A stretch of 64,000 bases of DNA from NCEH01 sp043195125 (lineage in GTDB: Bacteria > Pseudomonadota > Alphaproteobacteria > Rhizobiales > Xanthobacteraceae). The notes under the pieces are model-generated. The model made no database searches. It was not told the DNA's origin and saw only the letters and a program-made list of their open reading frames with translations. This document shows positions 45,313 to 54,362 of this stretch, in pieces. The translations under genes and the position numbers were made by a program. The stretch lies in NCBI RefSeq assembly GCF_043195125.1, contig NZ_JBAFWR010000003.1; one strand, 5' to 3'. Numbering within the stretch: position 1 is the first letter of the stretch; each line of letters starts with the position of its first letter.

Positions 45313-46221
45313 ATGCCAAACGTCACCTTCATCGGGCTCGGCAATATGGGCCGGCCCATGAGCCGAAACCTCATCAAGGCCGGCCACGCCGTCACCGGGT
45401 TCGATCTCTCGCAGGCGGCCCGCGAGGCTTTGGTCGCGGAAGGCGGTCGCGCCGCCGCCAGCATCGCGGAAGCGGTCGCCGGGGCAGACGCAATCGTCAC
45501 CATGGTGCCCACGGGCAAGCATGTGCGCGAGGTCTACGAGGGGCCGGGCGGCATCCTCGCCAGCGCTTCCAAGGGGGCGATCCTGATCGACAGCTCCACC
45601 ATCGACGTGGACAGCGCGCGGGCGGTCGGCAAGGCTGCTGCCGCCGCCGGCTTCGACATGGTGGATGCGCCCGTTTCTGGCGCGGTACCGGCGGCGGAGG
45701 CGGGCCGGCTCACCTTCATGGTGGGCGGCACCAAGGCGGCCTATGCGCGCGCGCTGCCGATCCTGGAAGGCATGGGCGCCAATTTCTTCCATGTGGGGGA
45801 TTCCGGCCTCGGGCAGGCGCTGAAGATCTGCAACAACATGATGTCCGGCATGACCATGGTGGCCATCAGCGAGGTGTTTACGCTCGCCGAGAAGCTCGGG
45901 CTCGACAACCAGACCGTCTATGACGTGATCACCAAGTCGTCGGGCAATTGCTGGGCGCTGCAATCCTATTGCCCGGTGCCCGGCCCGGTGCCGACCTCAC
46001 CGGCCAATCGCGATTATGCGCCCGGTTTCACCGCCGCCATGATGCTGAAGGACATGCGCCTGTCCCAGCAGGCAGCGGGCGCGGGCGGCGCGGCGACGCC
46101 GCTTGCCGGGGCTTCCGCCGCCATCTACCAGATGGTCGTGGCCGCCGGCTATGGCGACCGCGACTTCAGCTGCGTGTTCAACCTGCTGTCCGGCCGCATG
46201 GCCGCGCCGCAGAAGAGCTGA
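45313..46221 (+). CDS. 3-hydroxyisobutyrate dehydrogenase family protein
   Basis: A 302-residue beta-hydroxyacid dehydrogenase. The N-terminal NAD motif GLGNMGRPM, the substrate segment DAPVSGAVPAAEAGRLTFMVGG and the catalytic lysine helix LGQALKICNNMMSG are complete, and the C-terminal KDMRLSQQAA is typical of MmsB. It could be true MmsB (valine pathway) or a related tartronate-semialdehyde or hydroxy-acid dehydrogenase; no mmsA is adjacent. The start at 45313 follows GGGGAG. Followed by a quinone oxidoreductase gene after 58 bp. Confidence 0.88.
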   Translation: MPNVTFIGLGNMGRPMSRNLIKAGHAVTGFDLSQAAREALVAEGGRAAASIAEAVAGADAIVTMVPTGKHVREVYEGPGGILASASKGAILIDSSTIDVDSARAVGKAAAAAGFDMVDAPVSGAVPAAEAGRLTFMVGGTKAAYARALPILEGMGANFFHVGDSGLGQALKICNNMMSGMTMVAISEVFTLAEKLGLDNQTVYDVITKSSGNCWALQSYCPVPGPVPTSPANRDYAPGFTAAMMLKDMRLSQQAAGAGGAATPLAGASAAIYQMVVAAGYGDRDFSCVFNLLSGRMAAPQKS

Positions 46222-46279
46222 CCCAAGCCGCCGCGTCCCATGCGGATGCGGCGTTTTTGCCCCAAACCGGAGCAGGCAG

Positions 46280-47260
46280 ATGAGCAAGGCGATCCGCGTC
46301 CACGAGGCCGGCGGCCCCGACGTGCTGAAGCTGGAGGAGGTGACGCTGCCCGCCCCCGGCGCCGGCGAGGTGCTGCTGCGGCACACCGCCATCGGCGTCA
46401 ATCTGGTGGATACCTATCACCGCTCCGTCACCTCCGGCCAATATCTCATCCCGCGCCCCGCCACCCTGGGCGTCGAGGCGGCGGGCATCGTCGAGCAGGT
46501 GGGGCCGGACGTGACGGACCTCGCAGTGGGCGACCGCGTCGCCTATTGGAACGTGCTCGGCGCCTATGCGGAGCGGCGCATCCTCCCCGCCTGGCGGGCG
46601 CTGAAAATCCCGGACGGCATCGACGATGCCACCGCCGCGGCCGCCCTTCTGAAAGGCGCCACAGCCTTCTATCTCATCCATCGCATCTATCCGGTGAAAG
46701 CCGGCGACACGATCCTGGTGCATGCGGCCGCCGGCGGGGTCGGGCGCATCCTGTGCCAGTGGGCGACCCATCTCGGCGCCAAGGTCATCGGCACCGTGGG
46801 CTCGGCCGGCAAGGCGGAAGTCGCCCGTGCGGCGGGCTGTGCCCATGTGGTGGTGACGGGCGAAGAGGATTTCGTCGCTGAGGCCCGCGCCTTCACCGAT
46901 GGCGCGGGGGTGGATGCGGTGTTCGATTCCATCGGCCGCGATACGTTCGACAAGTCGCTCGATACGCTGCGGCCGCTCGGCATGATGGTGAATTTCGGCC
47001 AGGCGAGCGGGCCCGTGCCGCCGCTCGATATCAGCGTGCTCGCGCAGAAGGGCTCGCTGTTCCTCGCCAAGCCCACGCTCGCCACCTTCGTCAAGGATCG
47101 CGCGAGCATCCTCGCCCTGGCGCAGGGTGTGTTCGGGGCCCTGCTGTCCGGCGCAATCAAGGTGGAGATCGGGCTCAGCGCCCCCCTCGCGGAGGCCGCG
47201 CGGGTGCATCGCGAACTGGAGGCGCGGCGCACCACCGGCTCCATCGTGCTCGTGCCGTGA
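46280..47260 (+). CDS. Quinone oxidoreductase family (zeta-crystallin-like MDR) protein
   Basis: A 326-residue medium-chain dehydrogenase/reductase of the Qor/zeta-crystallin group, which reduces quinones or enones with NADPH and lacks the zinc site of alcohol dehydrogenases. GVNLVDTYHRSG-like GVNLVDTYHRSV, LGVEAAGIVEQVG, and the NADPH motif HAAAGGVGRIL are present. Its stop overlaps an in-frame GTG of the following ligase gene. ATG 46280 is chosen from the family N-terminus (KAIRVHEAGGPDVL). Confidence 0.9.
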   Translation: MSKAIRVHEAGGPDVLKLEEVTLPAPGAGEVLLRHTAIGVNLVDTYHRSVTSGQYLIPRPATLGVEAAGIVEQVGPDVTDLAVGDRVAYWNVLGAYAERRILPAWRALKIPDGIDDATAAAALLKGATAFYLIHRIYPVKAGDTILVHAAAGGVGRILCQWATHLGAKVIGTVGSAGKAEVARAAGCAHVVVTGEEDFVAEARAFTDGAGVDAVFDSIGRDTFDKSLDTLRPLGMMVNFGQASGPVPPLDISVLAQKGSLFLAKPTLATFVKDRASILALAQGVFGALLSGAIKVEIGLSAPLAEAARVHRELEARRTTGSIVLVP

Positions 47261-47268
47261 GCGCTAAG

Positions 47269-48795
47269 ATGTCTGCCAATCTCTACGATGTCCTCTTCCC
47301 CGCCTCGCTCCCCGGCACGGCGACCGCCCTGACCATCGGCGCAAGCGATGTCTGGAGCCGCGCGCGGCTCGCCGACACCGCCGGGCGCATCGCGGCGGTG
47401 CTGCGCGCGGCCGGCGTTTCGCCCGGCGACCGGGTGGCCGCGCAGGTGGAGAAAAGCGGCGCGGCGGTGGCGCTCTATCTCGCGTGCCTCAAGGCCGGGG
47501 CGGTCTATCTGCCGCTCAACACGGCCTATACGCCGCACGAGATGGCGGCCTTCCTCGGCGATGCGGAGCCCACGGTGTTCGTCGGCCAGCCGCACGCCAT
47601 GGCCGCGCTGGCGCCCCATCTGCCGGAAGGCTGCACGCGTTTTACGCTCGATGCGGCCGGCGGCGGCAGCCTGAGCGATGCGGTGGACGCGCAATTTCCC
47701 CTGGTCGAGGGCGTGCCGCGCGGGCGCGACGATCTCGCCGCCATCCTCTACACCTCCGGCACCACGGGCCGCGCCAAGGGCGCGATGATCACCCATGGCA
47801 ACCTCATCCACGCCGCCGAAGCGCTCAATGCCTTGTGGGGCATCACGGGCGACGACGTGCTGCTGCATGCGCTGCCGGTGTTCCACGCCCACGGCCTGTT
47901 CATCGCCATCAATTGCGCGCTCTCCGCCGGCGCGCCCATCTGGTTCCTGCCGAAATTCGCGGTTGACCCGGTGATCGACCTTTTGCCCCGCTCCACCCTG
48001 TTCATGGGCGTGCCGACGCTCTACACGCGCCTGCTGGGCGATCCGCGGCTGACCCGCGACCTGTGCGGGCGCATGCGCCTGTTCACCAGCGGCTCGGCGC
48101 CGCTCTCGGGCGCCACCTTCGATGCCTTCCGCGACCGCACCGGCCACGCCATTCTGGAGCGCTACGGCACCACGGAAACCGCGATCATCTCCTCAAACCC
48201 GCTGATCGGCGACCGCATCCAGGGCACGGTCGGCTATGCCATGCCGGGCGTGGAGGTGCGCATCTTCGGCGAGGCGGGCGAAGAGATGCCCCGCGGCGAA
48301 GTGGGCGAAGTGGTGCTGCGGGGCCCCAACGTGTTCGCCGGCTATTGGCGCATGCCCGAGGAGAGCACCGAGGCCTTCACCCCGGACGGCTTCTTCCGCA
48401 CCGGCGATCTCGCCCGCATGGACGCAGACGGCCGCATCACCATCGTCGGGCGGTCGAAGGACCTCATCATCTCCGGCGGGTACAACGTCTATCCGCGCGA
48501 GGTGGAAGCCGCCCTCGCCCGGCTCGACGGGGTGGAGGATTGCGCGGTGATCGGCGTGCCCCATCCCGATTTTGGCGAGGGGGTGATCGCCGTTGTGGAG
48601 CGCAAGCCCGGCCTCCCGGCGCCGGAGCCGGCGGCGCTGCTGTCCGGCCTCTCCGGCGCGCTGGCCCGCTACAAATTGCCGAAGCACGTGATCGTGCAGG
48701 ATGCGCTGCCCCGCAATGCCATGGGCAAGGTGCAGAAGACCGAGCTGCGCCGGATCCATGCCGGGATCTTCCAGGACGGCAGCGACGCGGCCTGA
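47269..48795 (+). CDS. matB: Malonyl-CoA synthetase
   Basis: ATP-dependent ligase making malonyl-CoA (or methylmalonyl-CoA) from the free acid, 508 residues. The P-loop YTSGTTGRAKGA, LPVFHAHGLFIAINC (the MatB-type pocket region), RYGTTET, and the C-terminal GRSKDLIISGGYNVYPREVE and PRNAMGKVQKTEL are all present. The start MSANLYDVLF aligns with rhizobial MatB. A GTG at 47257 overlapping the previous stop is the alternative, and neither has a strong ribosome-binding site. It may activate a dicarboxylic acid formed by the upstream enzymes. Confidence 0.87.
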   Translation: MSANLYDVLFPASLPGTATALTIGASDVWSRARLADTAGRIAAVLRAAGVSPGDRVAAQVEKSGAAVALYLACLKAGAVYLPLNTAYTPHEMAAFLGDAEPTVFVGQPHAMAALAPHLPEGCTRFTLDAAGGGSLSDAVDAQFPLVEGVPRGRDDLAAILYTSGTTGRAKGAMITHGNLIHAAEALNALWGITGDDVLLHALPVFHAHGLFIAINCALSAGAPIWFLPKFAVDPVIDLLPRSTLFMGVPTLYTRLLGDPRLTRDLCGRMRLFTSGSAPLSGATFDAFRDRTGHAILERYGTTETAIISSNPLIGDRIQGTVGYAMPGVEVRIFGEAGEEMPRGEVGEVVLRGPNVFAGYWRMPEESTEAFTPDGFFRTGDLARMDADGRITIVGRSKDLIISGGYNVYPREVEAALARLDGVEDCAVIGVPHPDFGEGVIAVVERKPGLPAPEPAALLSGLSGALARYKLPKHVIVQDALPRNAMGKVQKTELRRIHAGIFQDGSDAA

Positions 48796-48842
48796 TCGCG
48801 GCCGGCCTCGGTCTCGGCCGCTACCGGCCGTGAGCCCCGATC

Positions 48843-50336
48843 CTATCCCTCGCTGGCGTAGCGGCGGATGAGGTGGGCCTTGAACACGGCGGCATCCAGC
48901 GGCCGGCCGGTGGCGCGGGTGAGCAGCTCGTCGGTCTCGTAGAGCGAGCCCTGGCTGTGGATGTTGGCCCGCAGCCACGCTACCAGAGGGGTGAAATCGC
49001 CTGTGCCGATGCCCGGCAGAATATCCGCATCGGCCTTGCAGGCGGCGTCGAACACCTGCGCCGCCGTCATGGCGCCGAGCGTATAGGTGGGGAAATAACC
49101 CCAGCCGCCGCTCGGCCAGTGGATGTCCTGGAGGCAGCCCAGGCGATCATCCGGCGGCGTCACGCCAAGCAGCTCCTGCATGCCCGCGTTCCAGGCGGCG
49201 GGCAATTCGGACAAGGGCATGGTGTCGGCGATCAGCGCCTTCTCCAGGCGATAGCGCAGGATCACATGGGCGGGATAGGTCACCTCGTCCGCATCGACGC
49301 GGATGAAGCCGCGCTCGACCCGGGTATAGCGCCGCCACAGCGCATCCGCCTCCCAGCCCGGCCCGCTGCCGCCGAAGGTCTCGCGCATGATCGGGGCAGC
49401 ATAGCGGATGAATTCGCGCGAGCGGCAGGCCTGCATCTCCATCAGCAGCGATTGGCTCTCGTGCACGCTCATGCCGCGCGCCATGGACACCGGCTGGGAG
49501 AGATAGGCCTGCGGGCGGCCCTGCTCGTAGAGCGCATGGCCGGTCTCGTGCATCACGCCCATGAGGGCGCTCGTGAAATCCGCCTCGTTATAGCGGGTGG
49601 TGATGCGCACGTCGTTGTCGGCACCGCCGCAGAACGGATGGGTGGAAACATCGAGGCGGCCGCGCTCGAAATCGAATCCCACCACGCCCATCATGCGGAT
49701 GCCCAGCGCGCGCTGTGCCTCCACCGCGAACGGCCCTTCCAGCATGCGGTCGGCGGGCCGGCGGGCCTGGATCGCCAGCACATCCTCGGTGAAGCCGGGC
49801 AGGAAGTCGGCGAGATCGTCGAACAGGGCGTCGATGCGCGCGGAATGGCCGCCGGGCTCGTAATCATTCAGCAACGCGTCATAGGCGGACAGGCCGAGCT
49901 TTTCGCCCTTGGCGCGGCCGATCTCGCGCTGGAGCTTCAGCACTTCGGAGAGATAGGGCAGCAGCGCCTTGAAATCGGCATCCGCGCGCGCCTGGCGCCA
50001 AGCCATCTCGCAGGCCGAGACCGCCTTGCTGGAGGCTTCCACCAGATCCGGCGGCAGCGCGGTTTCCACGGTCCAGATCCGGCGAATCTCCCGCAGGTTC
50101 GCCCGCTCCCAGGCGCCGAGGGCGTTGTCTTCCTCGGCGCGATCGAGCCAGTCGCCGATGCGCGCGTCGGTCACCATGCCGTGGCGCAGCACCTGCAGCA
50201 GCGCCATGCTCTCGGAGCGGGTGGCGGAGGCCCCCCTCGGCATCATGGCCGAAGTGTCCCATTGCAGGATGCCGACGGCGTTGGACAGAGCGGAAATGCG
50301 ATCGAAATGGGCGGAGAGATCGGAATAGGCGGTCAT
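48843..50336 (-). CDS. M32-family metallocarboxypeptidase (Taq type)
   Basis: Cytoplasmic zinc carboxypeptidase of 497 residues. The zinc motif HETGH is at 263-267 (LMGVMHETGHALYEQGRP), and VHESQSLLMEMQ supplies the third ligand region. THPFCGGADNDVRITTRY and the C-terminal GWGYFPTYTLGAMTAAQ are M32 hallmarks. The start at 50336 (MTAYSDL) follows GAGGAAA; a longer frame to 50375 is not supported. It converges on matB across 47 bp and is separated from ssuD by a strong hairpin. Confidence 0.93.
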   Translation of the reverse strand: MTAYSDLSAHFDRISALSNAVGILQWDTSAMMPRGASATRSESMALLQVLRHGMVTDARIGDWLDRAEEDNALGAWERANLREIRRIWTVETALPPDLVEASSKAVSACEMAWRQARADADFKALLPYLSEVLKLQREIGRAKGEKLGLSAYDALLNDYEPGGHSARIDALFDDLADFLPGFTEDVLAIQARRPADRMLEGPFAVEAQRALGIRMMGVVGFDFERGRLDVSTHPFCGGADNDVRITTRYNEADFTSALMGVMHETGHALYEQGRPQAYLSQPVSMARGMSVHESQSLLMEMQACRSREFIRYAAPIMRETFGGSGPGWEADALWRRYTRVERGFIRVDADEVTYPAHVILRYRLEKALIADTMPLSELPAAWNAGMQELLGVTPPDDRLGCLQDIHWPSGGWGYFPTYTLGAMTAAQVFDAACKADADILPGIGTGDFTPLVAWLRANIHSQGSLYETDELLTRATGRPLDAAVFKAHLIRRYASEG

Positions 50337-50430
50337 CACAATTTCCTCGGCTGCGCGGTTCCGCGCGCGCCGCACCGTGATAGCCCACTTTTCCGCCGAT
50401 CTCGACCTTGTCCCGCAACCCCGCGCAAAT

Positions 50431-50462
50431 CGCCGGGGCCGCGCCGCCCCGCGGCCCCGGCG
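50431..50462. terminator. 13-bp GC hairpin downstream of ssuD
   Basis: CGCCGGGGCCGCG (50431-50443) and CGCGGCCCCGGCG (50450-50462) form a perfect stem with a 6-nt loop, 19 bp after the ssuD stop in its reading direction. There is only an ATTT on the 3' side, so release may be Rho-assisted. Confidence 0.55.
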
Positions 50463-50481
50463 GACGGCGCGTCCGAGGGGA

Positions 50482-51675
50482 TCAGGACGCGCTGACGCGA
50501 CGTTGCTGGGGCAGGATGGTATTGCCGATCATCTCGCCGAACGGCCCGCGATGGGGCGTGTGCACCGCCGGGCGGCCGGTGGTCGCGGCGAGCGGCAGCA
50601 GGGGGAACACGCCCTCGGCGAAGCGATAGGCCTCTTCCAGGTGCGGATAGCCGGAGAGCACGAAGGTATCGATGCCGAGGCTCATATATTCCTTCATGCG
50701 TTCGGCGACCGTCTGCGGATCGCCCACCAGCGCCGTGCCGGCGCCGCCGCGCACCAGACCGACGCCGGCCCAGAGATTGGGCGAAACCTCCAGCTTGTCG
50801 CGCCGCCCGCCGTGCAGGCGCGTCATGCGCTGCTGGCCCACCGAATCCATGCGGGCGAACACCTTCTGCGCTTCCGCGATGGTGGCGTCGTCCACATGCT
50901 GGATCAGCTTGTCGGCAGCGGCCCAGGCTTCCTCATTGGTGTCGCGCACGATCACGTGCAGGCGGATGCCAAAGCTCAGTTCGCGGCCGGCCTTGGCAGC
51001 GCGCTGGCGCAGGTCGGCGATCTTCTCGGCCACCTGCGCCGGGGGTTCGCCCCAGGTGAGATATTTCTGGATCTGGTTCGCCGCCACATCCAGCGCCGGC
51101 TCGGAGGAGCCGCCGAAGAACAGCGGCGGGTGGGGCTGCTGCACCGGCGGATAGAGCAGCTTGCCGCCCTCCACCTTCAGATGCTTGCCGGTGAAGGTTA
51201 CATCTTCGCCCTTCAGCAGGCGGGCATAGATGTCGAGGAATTCGGCGGTCACCTCATAGCGCTCGCCATGGTCGAGGAAGAAGCCGTCGCCCCGGTTCTC
51301 CACCGGATCGCCGCCGGTCACCACATTGATGAGCACGCGTCCGTTGGAGATGCGGTCCAGCGTCGCCGTCATGCGCGCCGCCACCGCCGGCTCCAGCAGG
51401 CCGGGGCGCACGGCGATGAGATAGCGCAGCTTCTCGGTCAGCGGGGCGAGCGCGGAGGCGACGATCCAGCTGTCCTCGCACGAGCGCCCGGTGGGAATGA
51501 GCACGCCGAAATAGCCGAGTTGGTCCGCCGCCTGCGCCACTTGGCGCAGATAGCCGAGCGAGACCTCCCGCGCGCCATAGGACGTGCCGAGATAATGCCC
51601 GTCGCCATGGGTGGGAAGGAACCAGAGCACATTGGCTTCGGTGGCGGGAACGAGGGAAGACGTTTCAGTCATCAT
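50482..51675 (-). CDS. ssuD: FMNH2-dependent alkanesulfonate monooxygenase
   Basis: Two-component flavin monooxygenase that cleaves C-S bonds of alkanesulfonates to sulfite and aldehyde. The 397 residues follow SsuD: NVLWFLPTHGDGHYLG, GRSCEDSWIVASALAP, RISNGRVLINVVTGGDP, FFGGSSEPALDVAA and LSGYPHLEEAYRFAEGVFP. It needs reduced FMN, which the reductase encoded at 63689 could supply. Either ATG at 51675 or 51672 may be used, with GAGAG just upstream. It follows the DszA-like gene by 18 bp. Confidence 0.94.
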   Translation of the reverse strand: MMTETSSLVPATEANVLWFLPTHGDGHYLGTSYGAREVSLGYLRQVAQAADQLGYFGVLIPTGRSCEDSWIVASALAPLTEKLRYLIAVRPGLLEPAVAARMTATLDRISNGRVLINVVTGGDPVENRGDGFFLDHGERYEVTAEFLDIYARLLKGEDVTFTGKHLKVEGGKLLYPPVQQPHPPLFFGGSSEPALDVAANQIQKYLTWGEPPAQVAEKIADLRQRAAKAGRELSFGIRLHVIVRDTNEEAWAAADKLIQHVDDATIAEAQKVFARMDSVGQQRMTRLHGGRRDKLEVSPNLWAGVGLVRGGAGTALVGDPQTVAERMKEYMSLGIDTFVLSGYPHLEEAYRFAEGVFPLLPLAATTGRPAVHTPHRGPFGEMIGNTILPQQRRVSAS

Positions 51676-51693
51676 GCAACTCTCAGTGCGAAT

Positions 51694-53079
51694 TCATTCG
51701 GCGGCCGAAGCGAAGGCCGGGCGGCGATGGGCGGCGGCGGGATGGGGCGCGGCGAGGCGCGGGCCGCCCCCCGTGAGCTTTTCCCGCAGGGTTCCGGGCG
51801 CATAGGCCCGTTTGTAGCGGCCGCGCCGCTGCAGCTCGGGCACCAACAGGTCCGCGATGTCCGCGAAGGTCTCCGGCGCCACCACATAGGCGAGGTTGAA
51901 GCCGTCGATGCCGGTGGCGTCCGCGAACGCTTCGAGCGCGTCCGCCACCTGTGCGGGATCGCCGACAAACACCGGGCCGACGCCACCGATGCCCACGTGC
52001 TCGGCCACTTCCCGCACCGTCCACACGCGGCTCGGATCGGCGCGGGTCATGTTGTCCATGGCGCTGCGGCCGGCTTCGTTCTGAATGTGCCGCACCTGCT
52101 GGTCGAGCGCATAGGTGGAGAAATCCACCCCGGTCCAGCCGGAATAGAGGGTCAGCGCGCCCTCCAGGCTCACGTAGCGGCGATAGTCTTCGAGCTTCGC
52201 CCGGGCCTGCGCCTCGCTCTCGCCGAGGATCACCGTCGCGAGCGCGAACACCTTCACGTCGCGCGCCGCGCGGCCGTTCTCCACCGCCGCCTGCCGCAGC
52301 GCCGCGACGCGCGGGGCGATGACCTGGACCGAGGGGCCGGAGACGAACACCGCCTCCGCATGGCGCCCGGCGAAGCTGCGCCCCTTCGGCGAGGTGCCGG
52401 CCTGGTAGAGCACCGGCGTGCGCTGTTTCGATGGCTCGGAAAGATGGATCGCGTCGAGGCGGAAATTCGGCCCGTCGTGATGCACCGCATGCACCTTGGC
52501 GGGGTCGGTGAAGACGCCGCGCACGCGGTCGCGCACCGCCGCCTCGTCGTCCCACGATCCTTCCCAGAGCTTGTAGACCACGTCCATATATTCGTCCGCC
52601 ACGTCGTAGCGGTCGTCATGGGCTTTCTGCCGGGTGAGCCCCATGCCTTTTGCGGCGCTGTTGAGATAGCCCGTGACGATATTCCAGCCGACGCGTCCCT
52701 CGGTGAGATGGTCGAGCGTGCTCATGCGCCGCGCGAACGGATAGGGCGGCTCGTAGGACAAGGTGGAGGTGACGCCGAAGCCGAGATGCGCGGTGACCGC
52801 CGCCATGGCCGGCACGATCATCAAGGGATCGTTGACCGGCACCTGGGTGGCGTTGCGCAGCGCGGCGTCCGGCGTGCCGCCATAGACATCGTAGACGCCC
52901 AGCACATCGGCGAGGAAGAGCCCGTCGAACAGGCCGCGCTCCAGGATGCGCGCGAGGTCGATCCAATAGCGCAGCGTGTTGTATTCGCCCGAGCGGTCGC
53001 GCGGGTGGCGCCACAGGCCGGGCGACTGGTGCCCGACGCAATTCATGGCGAAGGCGTTGAAGCGGATCTCGTTGCTCAT
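51694..53079 (-). CDS. NtaA/SnaA/DszA-family flavin monooxygenase
   Basis: A 461-residue bacterial luciferase-like monooxygenase of the DszA (dibenzothiophene-sulfone)/NtaA (nitrilotriacetate) subfamily. MNCVGHQSPGLWRHP, YPFARRMSTLDHLTEGRVGWNIVTGYL and FGEHDRRYD-type HDDRYDVADEYMDVVYKLWEGSW are subfamily markers, as is LYQAGTSPKGRSFAGRHAEAVF. Likely substrates here are organosulfur compounds such as sulfones. The start at 53079 (MSNEIRFN) is favoured over 53121. The C-terminal 25 residues are low-complexity. Confidence 0.9.
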   Translation of the reverse strand: MSNEIRFNAFAMNCVGHQSPGLWRHPRDRSGEYNTLRYWIDLARILERGLFDGLFLADVLGVYDVYGGTPDAALRNATQVPVNDPLMIVPAMAAVTAHLGFGVTSTLSYEPPYPFARRMSTLDHLTEGRVGWNIVTGYLNSAAKGMGLTRQKAHDDRYDVADEYMDVVYKLWEGSWDDEAAVRDRVRGVFTDPAKVHAVHHDGPNFRLDAIHLSEPSKQRTPVLYQAGTSPKGRSFAGRHAEAVFVSGPSVQVIAPRVAALRQAAVENGRAARDVKVFALATVILGESEAQARAKLEDYRRYVSLEGALTLYSGWTGVDFSTYALDQQVRHIQNEAGRSAMDNMTRADPSRVWTVREVAEHVGIGGVGPVFVGDPAQVADALEAFADATGIDGFNLAYVVAPETFADIADLLVPELQRRGRYKRAYAPGTLREKLTGGGPRLAAPHPAAAHRRPAFASAAE

Positions 53080-53089
53080 GATCGCGGCC

Positions 53090-54352
53090 TCACACAGCAC
53101 CGTGGCGGGGCGGGGCGACACCGTTCAGCCAGTAATTGCCCACCACGTGATATTTCCAGCGCACCGGATCGTGCAGCGTGTGGGTGCGGGAGTTGCGCCA
53201 ATACCGGTCGAGATTGAGGCTGGTGAGGGTGGAGCGCGTGCCGGAGAGCTCGAACAATTTGTTCGCCGCATGCAGCGCCGCCTCGGTGGCCGCCACCTTC
53301 AGTTCCGCCACCGCGATGGAGGCATCGACCGAGCGGGCCTCGGGATCGAGGAAGGCCTCGTCGATGATACGCCCGGCCCGGCGCTGCAGCGCCTCGGCGG
53401 CGCGGATGCGCACGCGGATATCGCCGATATCGGAGATCACGTACGGGTCTTCCCAGGCGTGCTCCCTGCCGCTGTCGGCCCAGGGCCGCGAATGGGTGCG
53501 CACGAAGGCGACGGTCTCGGCAAGCGCGCCGCGCGCGATGCCCACCTCGATGGCGCCGTGCATGATCTGCGCGACCGCGCCCATGGGGGTCGGGCGCTCG
53601 AACGCCTGATAATGTGGCACGATCTCGAAGTCCGTCGCGCGCACATTGTCGAAGCTGGTGGTGCCGCTGGCCGTGGTGCGCTGGCCGAAGCTGGCCCAGT
53701 CGTTCACGAGCGTCAGCCCCTGCGCGCCGCGCGGAAGGAAGACGAGCACCCGCTTGCCGGCGGAATTGAGCGCGGTGACGACGATCCAATGGGCGAACAG
53801 CGCGCCGGTGGAATAGAATTTCCGCCCGTTCACCACATGGCCCGCGCCTTCCGGCAGCACGGTGGTGGCGATCTGCCCCTGGCGCTTGGCGTCGCGCTCG
53901 GACAGCGCATTGCCGAAGCGGTCGCCCGCCAGCACGCGGGAGAAGAAGAAGCGCTTCTGCGCCTCGGTGGCATCGAGCCGCAGCGCTTCCACCAGATAGA
54001 AATGGTTCTGCGGGATCTGGCCGAGATTGGGATCGGCGGCGGAAATGATGGCGATGACTTCCGCCAGCGTGACGGCCGAAACACCGGCGCCGCCATAGTC
54101 CTTGGGAACCGTGATCGCCCACAACCCGCTTTGGGAAAACGCCTCGACCTCGGCGAGCGGCAGGCGGCCCTCGCGGTCGCGCTCGCTCGCCTCGCGGGCG
54201 AAGACCAGCGCCAGCGCGCGGGCGGTCTCGATGGCCTCGGCGTCGCTGGCAATGCGGTGCGCGGGCGTCGCGCGCTCCGCCAGGACGGGCACTGGACCGG
54301 GCGCGGCGGGCGAAGACGCCGCGGGCGCGGGAAAGGGATGGATCGCGTTCAT
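53090..54352 (-). CDS. SfnB/DszC-type flavin-dependent monooxygenase 1
   Basis: A 420-residue acyl-CoA-dehydrogenase-fold protein of the sulfur-acquisition oxidoreductase SfnB group, related to dibenzothiophene monooxygenase DszC. VPKDYGGAGVSAVTLAEV, FYSTGALFAHWIVVTA, FGQRTTASGTTSFDNV and the C-terminal HTLHDPVRWKYHVVGNYWLNG are group markers; the last replaces the acyl-CoA base region. It likely uses FMNH2 from a partner reductase. An Ala/Pro-rich N-terminus precedes the fold. It is 10 bp downstream of a related gene, a tandem pair. Confidence 0.87.
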   Translation of the reverse strand: MNAIHPFPAPAASSPAAPGPVPVLAERATPAHRIASDAEAIETARALALVFAREASERDREGRLPLAEVEAFSQSGLWAITVPKDYGGAGVSAVTLAEVIAIISAADPNLGQIPQNHFYLVEALRLDATEAQKRFFFSRVLAGDRFGNALSERDAKRQGQIATTVLPEGAGHVVNGRKFYSTGALFAHWIVVTALNSAGKRVLVFLPRGAQGLTLVNDWASFGQRTTASGTTSFDNVRATDFEIVPHYQAFERPTPMGAVAQIMHGAIEVGIARGALAETVAFVRTHSRPWADSGREHAWEDPYVISDIGDIRVRIRAAEALQRRAGRIIDEAFLDPEARSVDASIAVAELKVAATEAALHAANKLFELSGTRSTLTSLNLDRYWRNSRTHTLHDPVRWKYHVVGNYWLNGVAPPRHGAV

Positions 54353-54362
54353 GATACGCTCC

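Noticed and set aside
50377..53217. 946-codon plus-strand open frame opposite ssuD and the DszA-like gene
   Set aside because: Its His/Gly/Arg-rich translation has no family features, and it lies antisense to two clear genes; long antisense frames are expected at this GC content.
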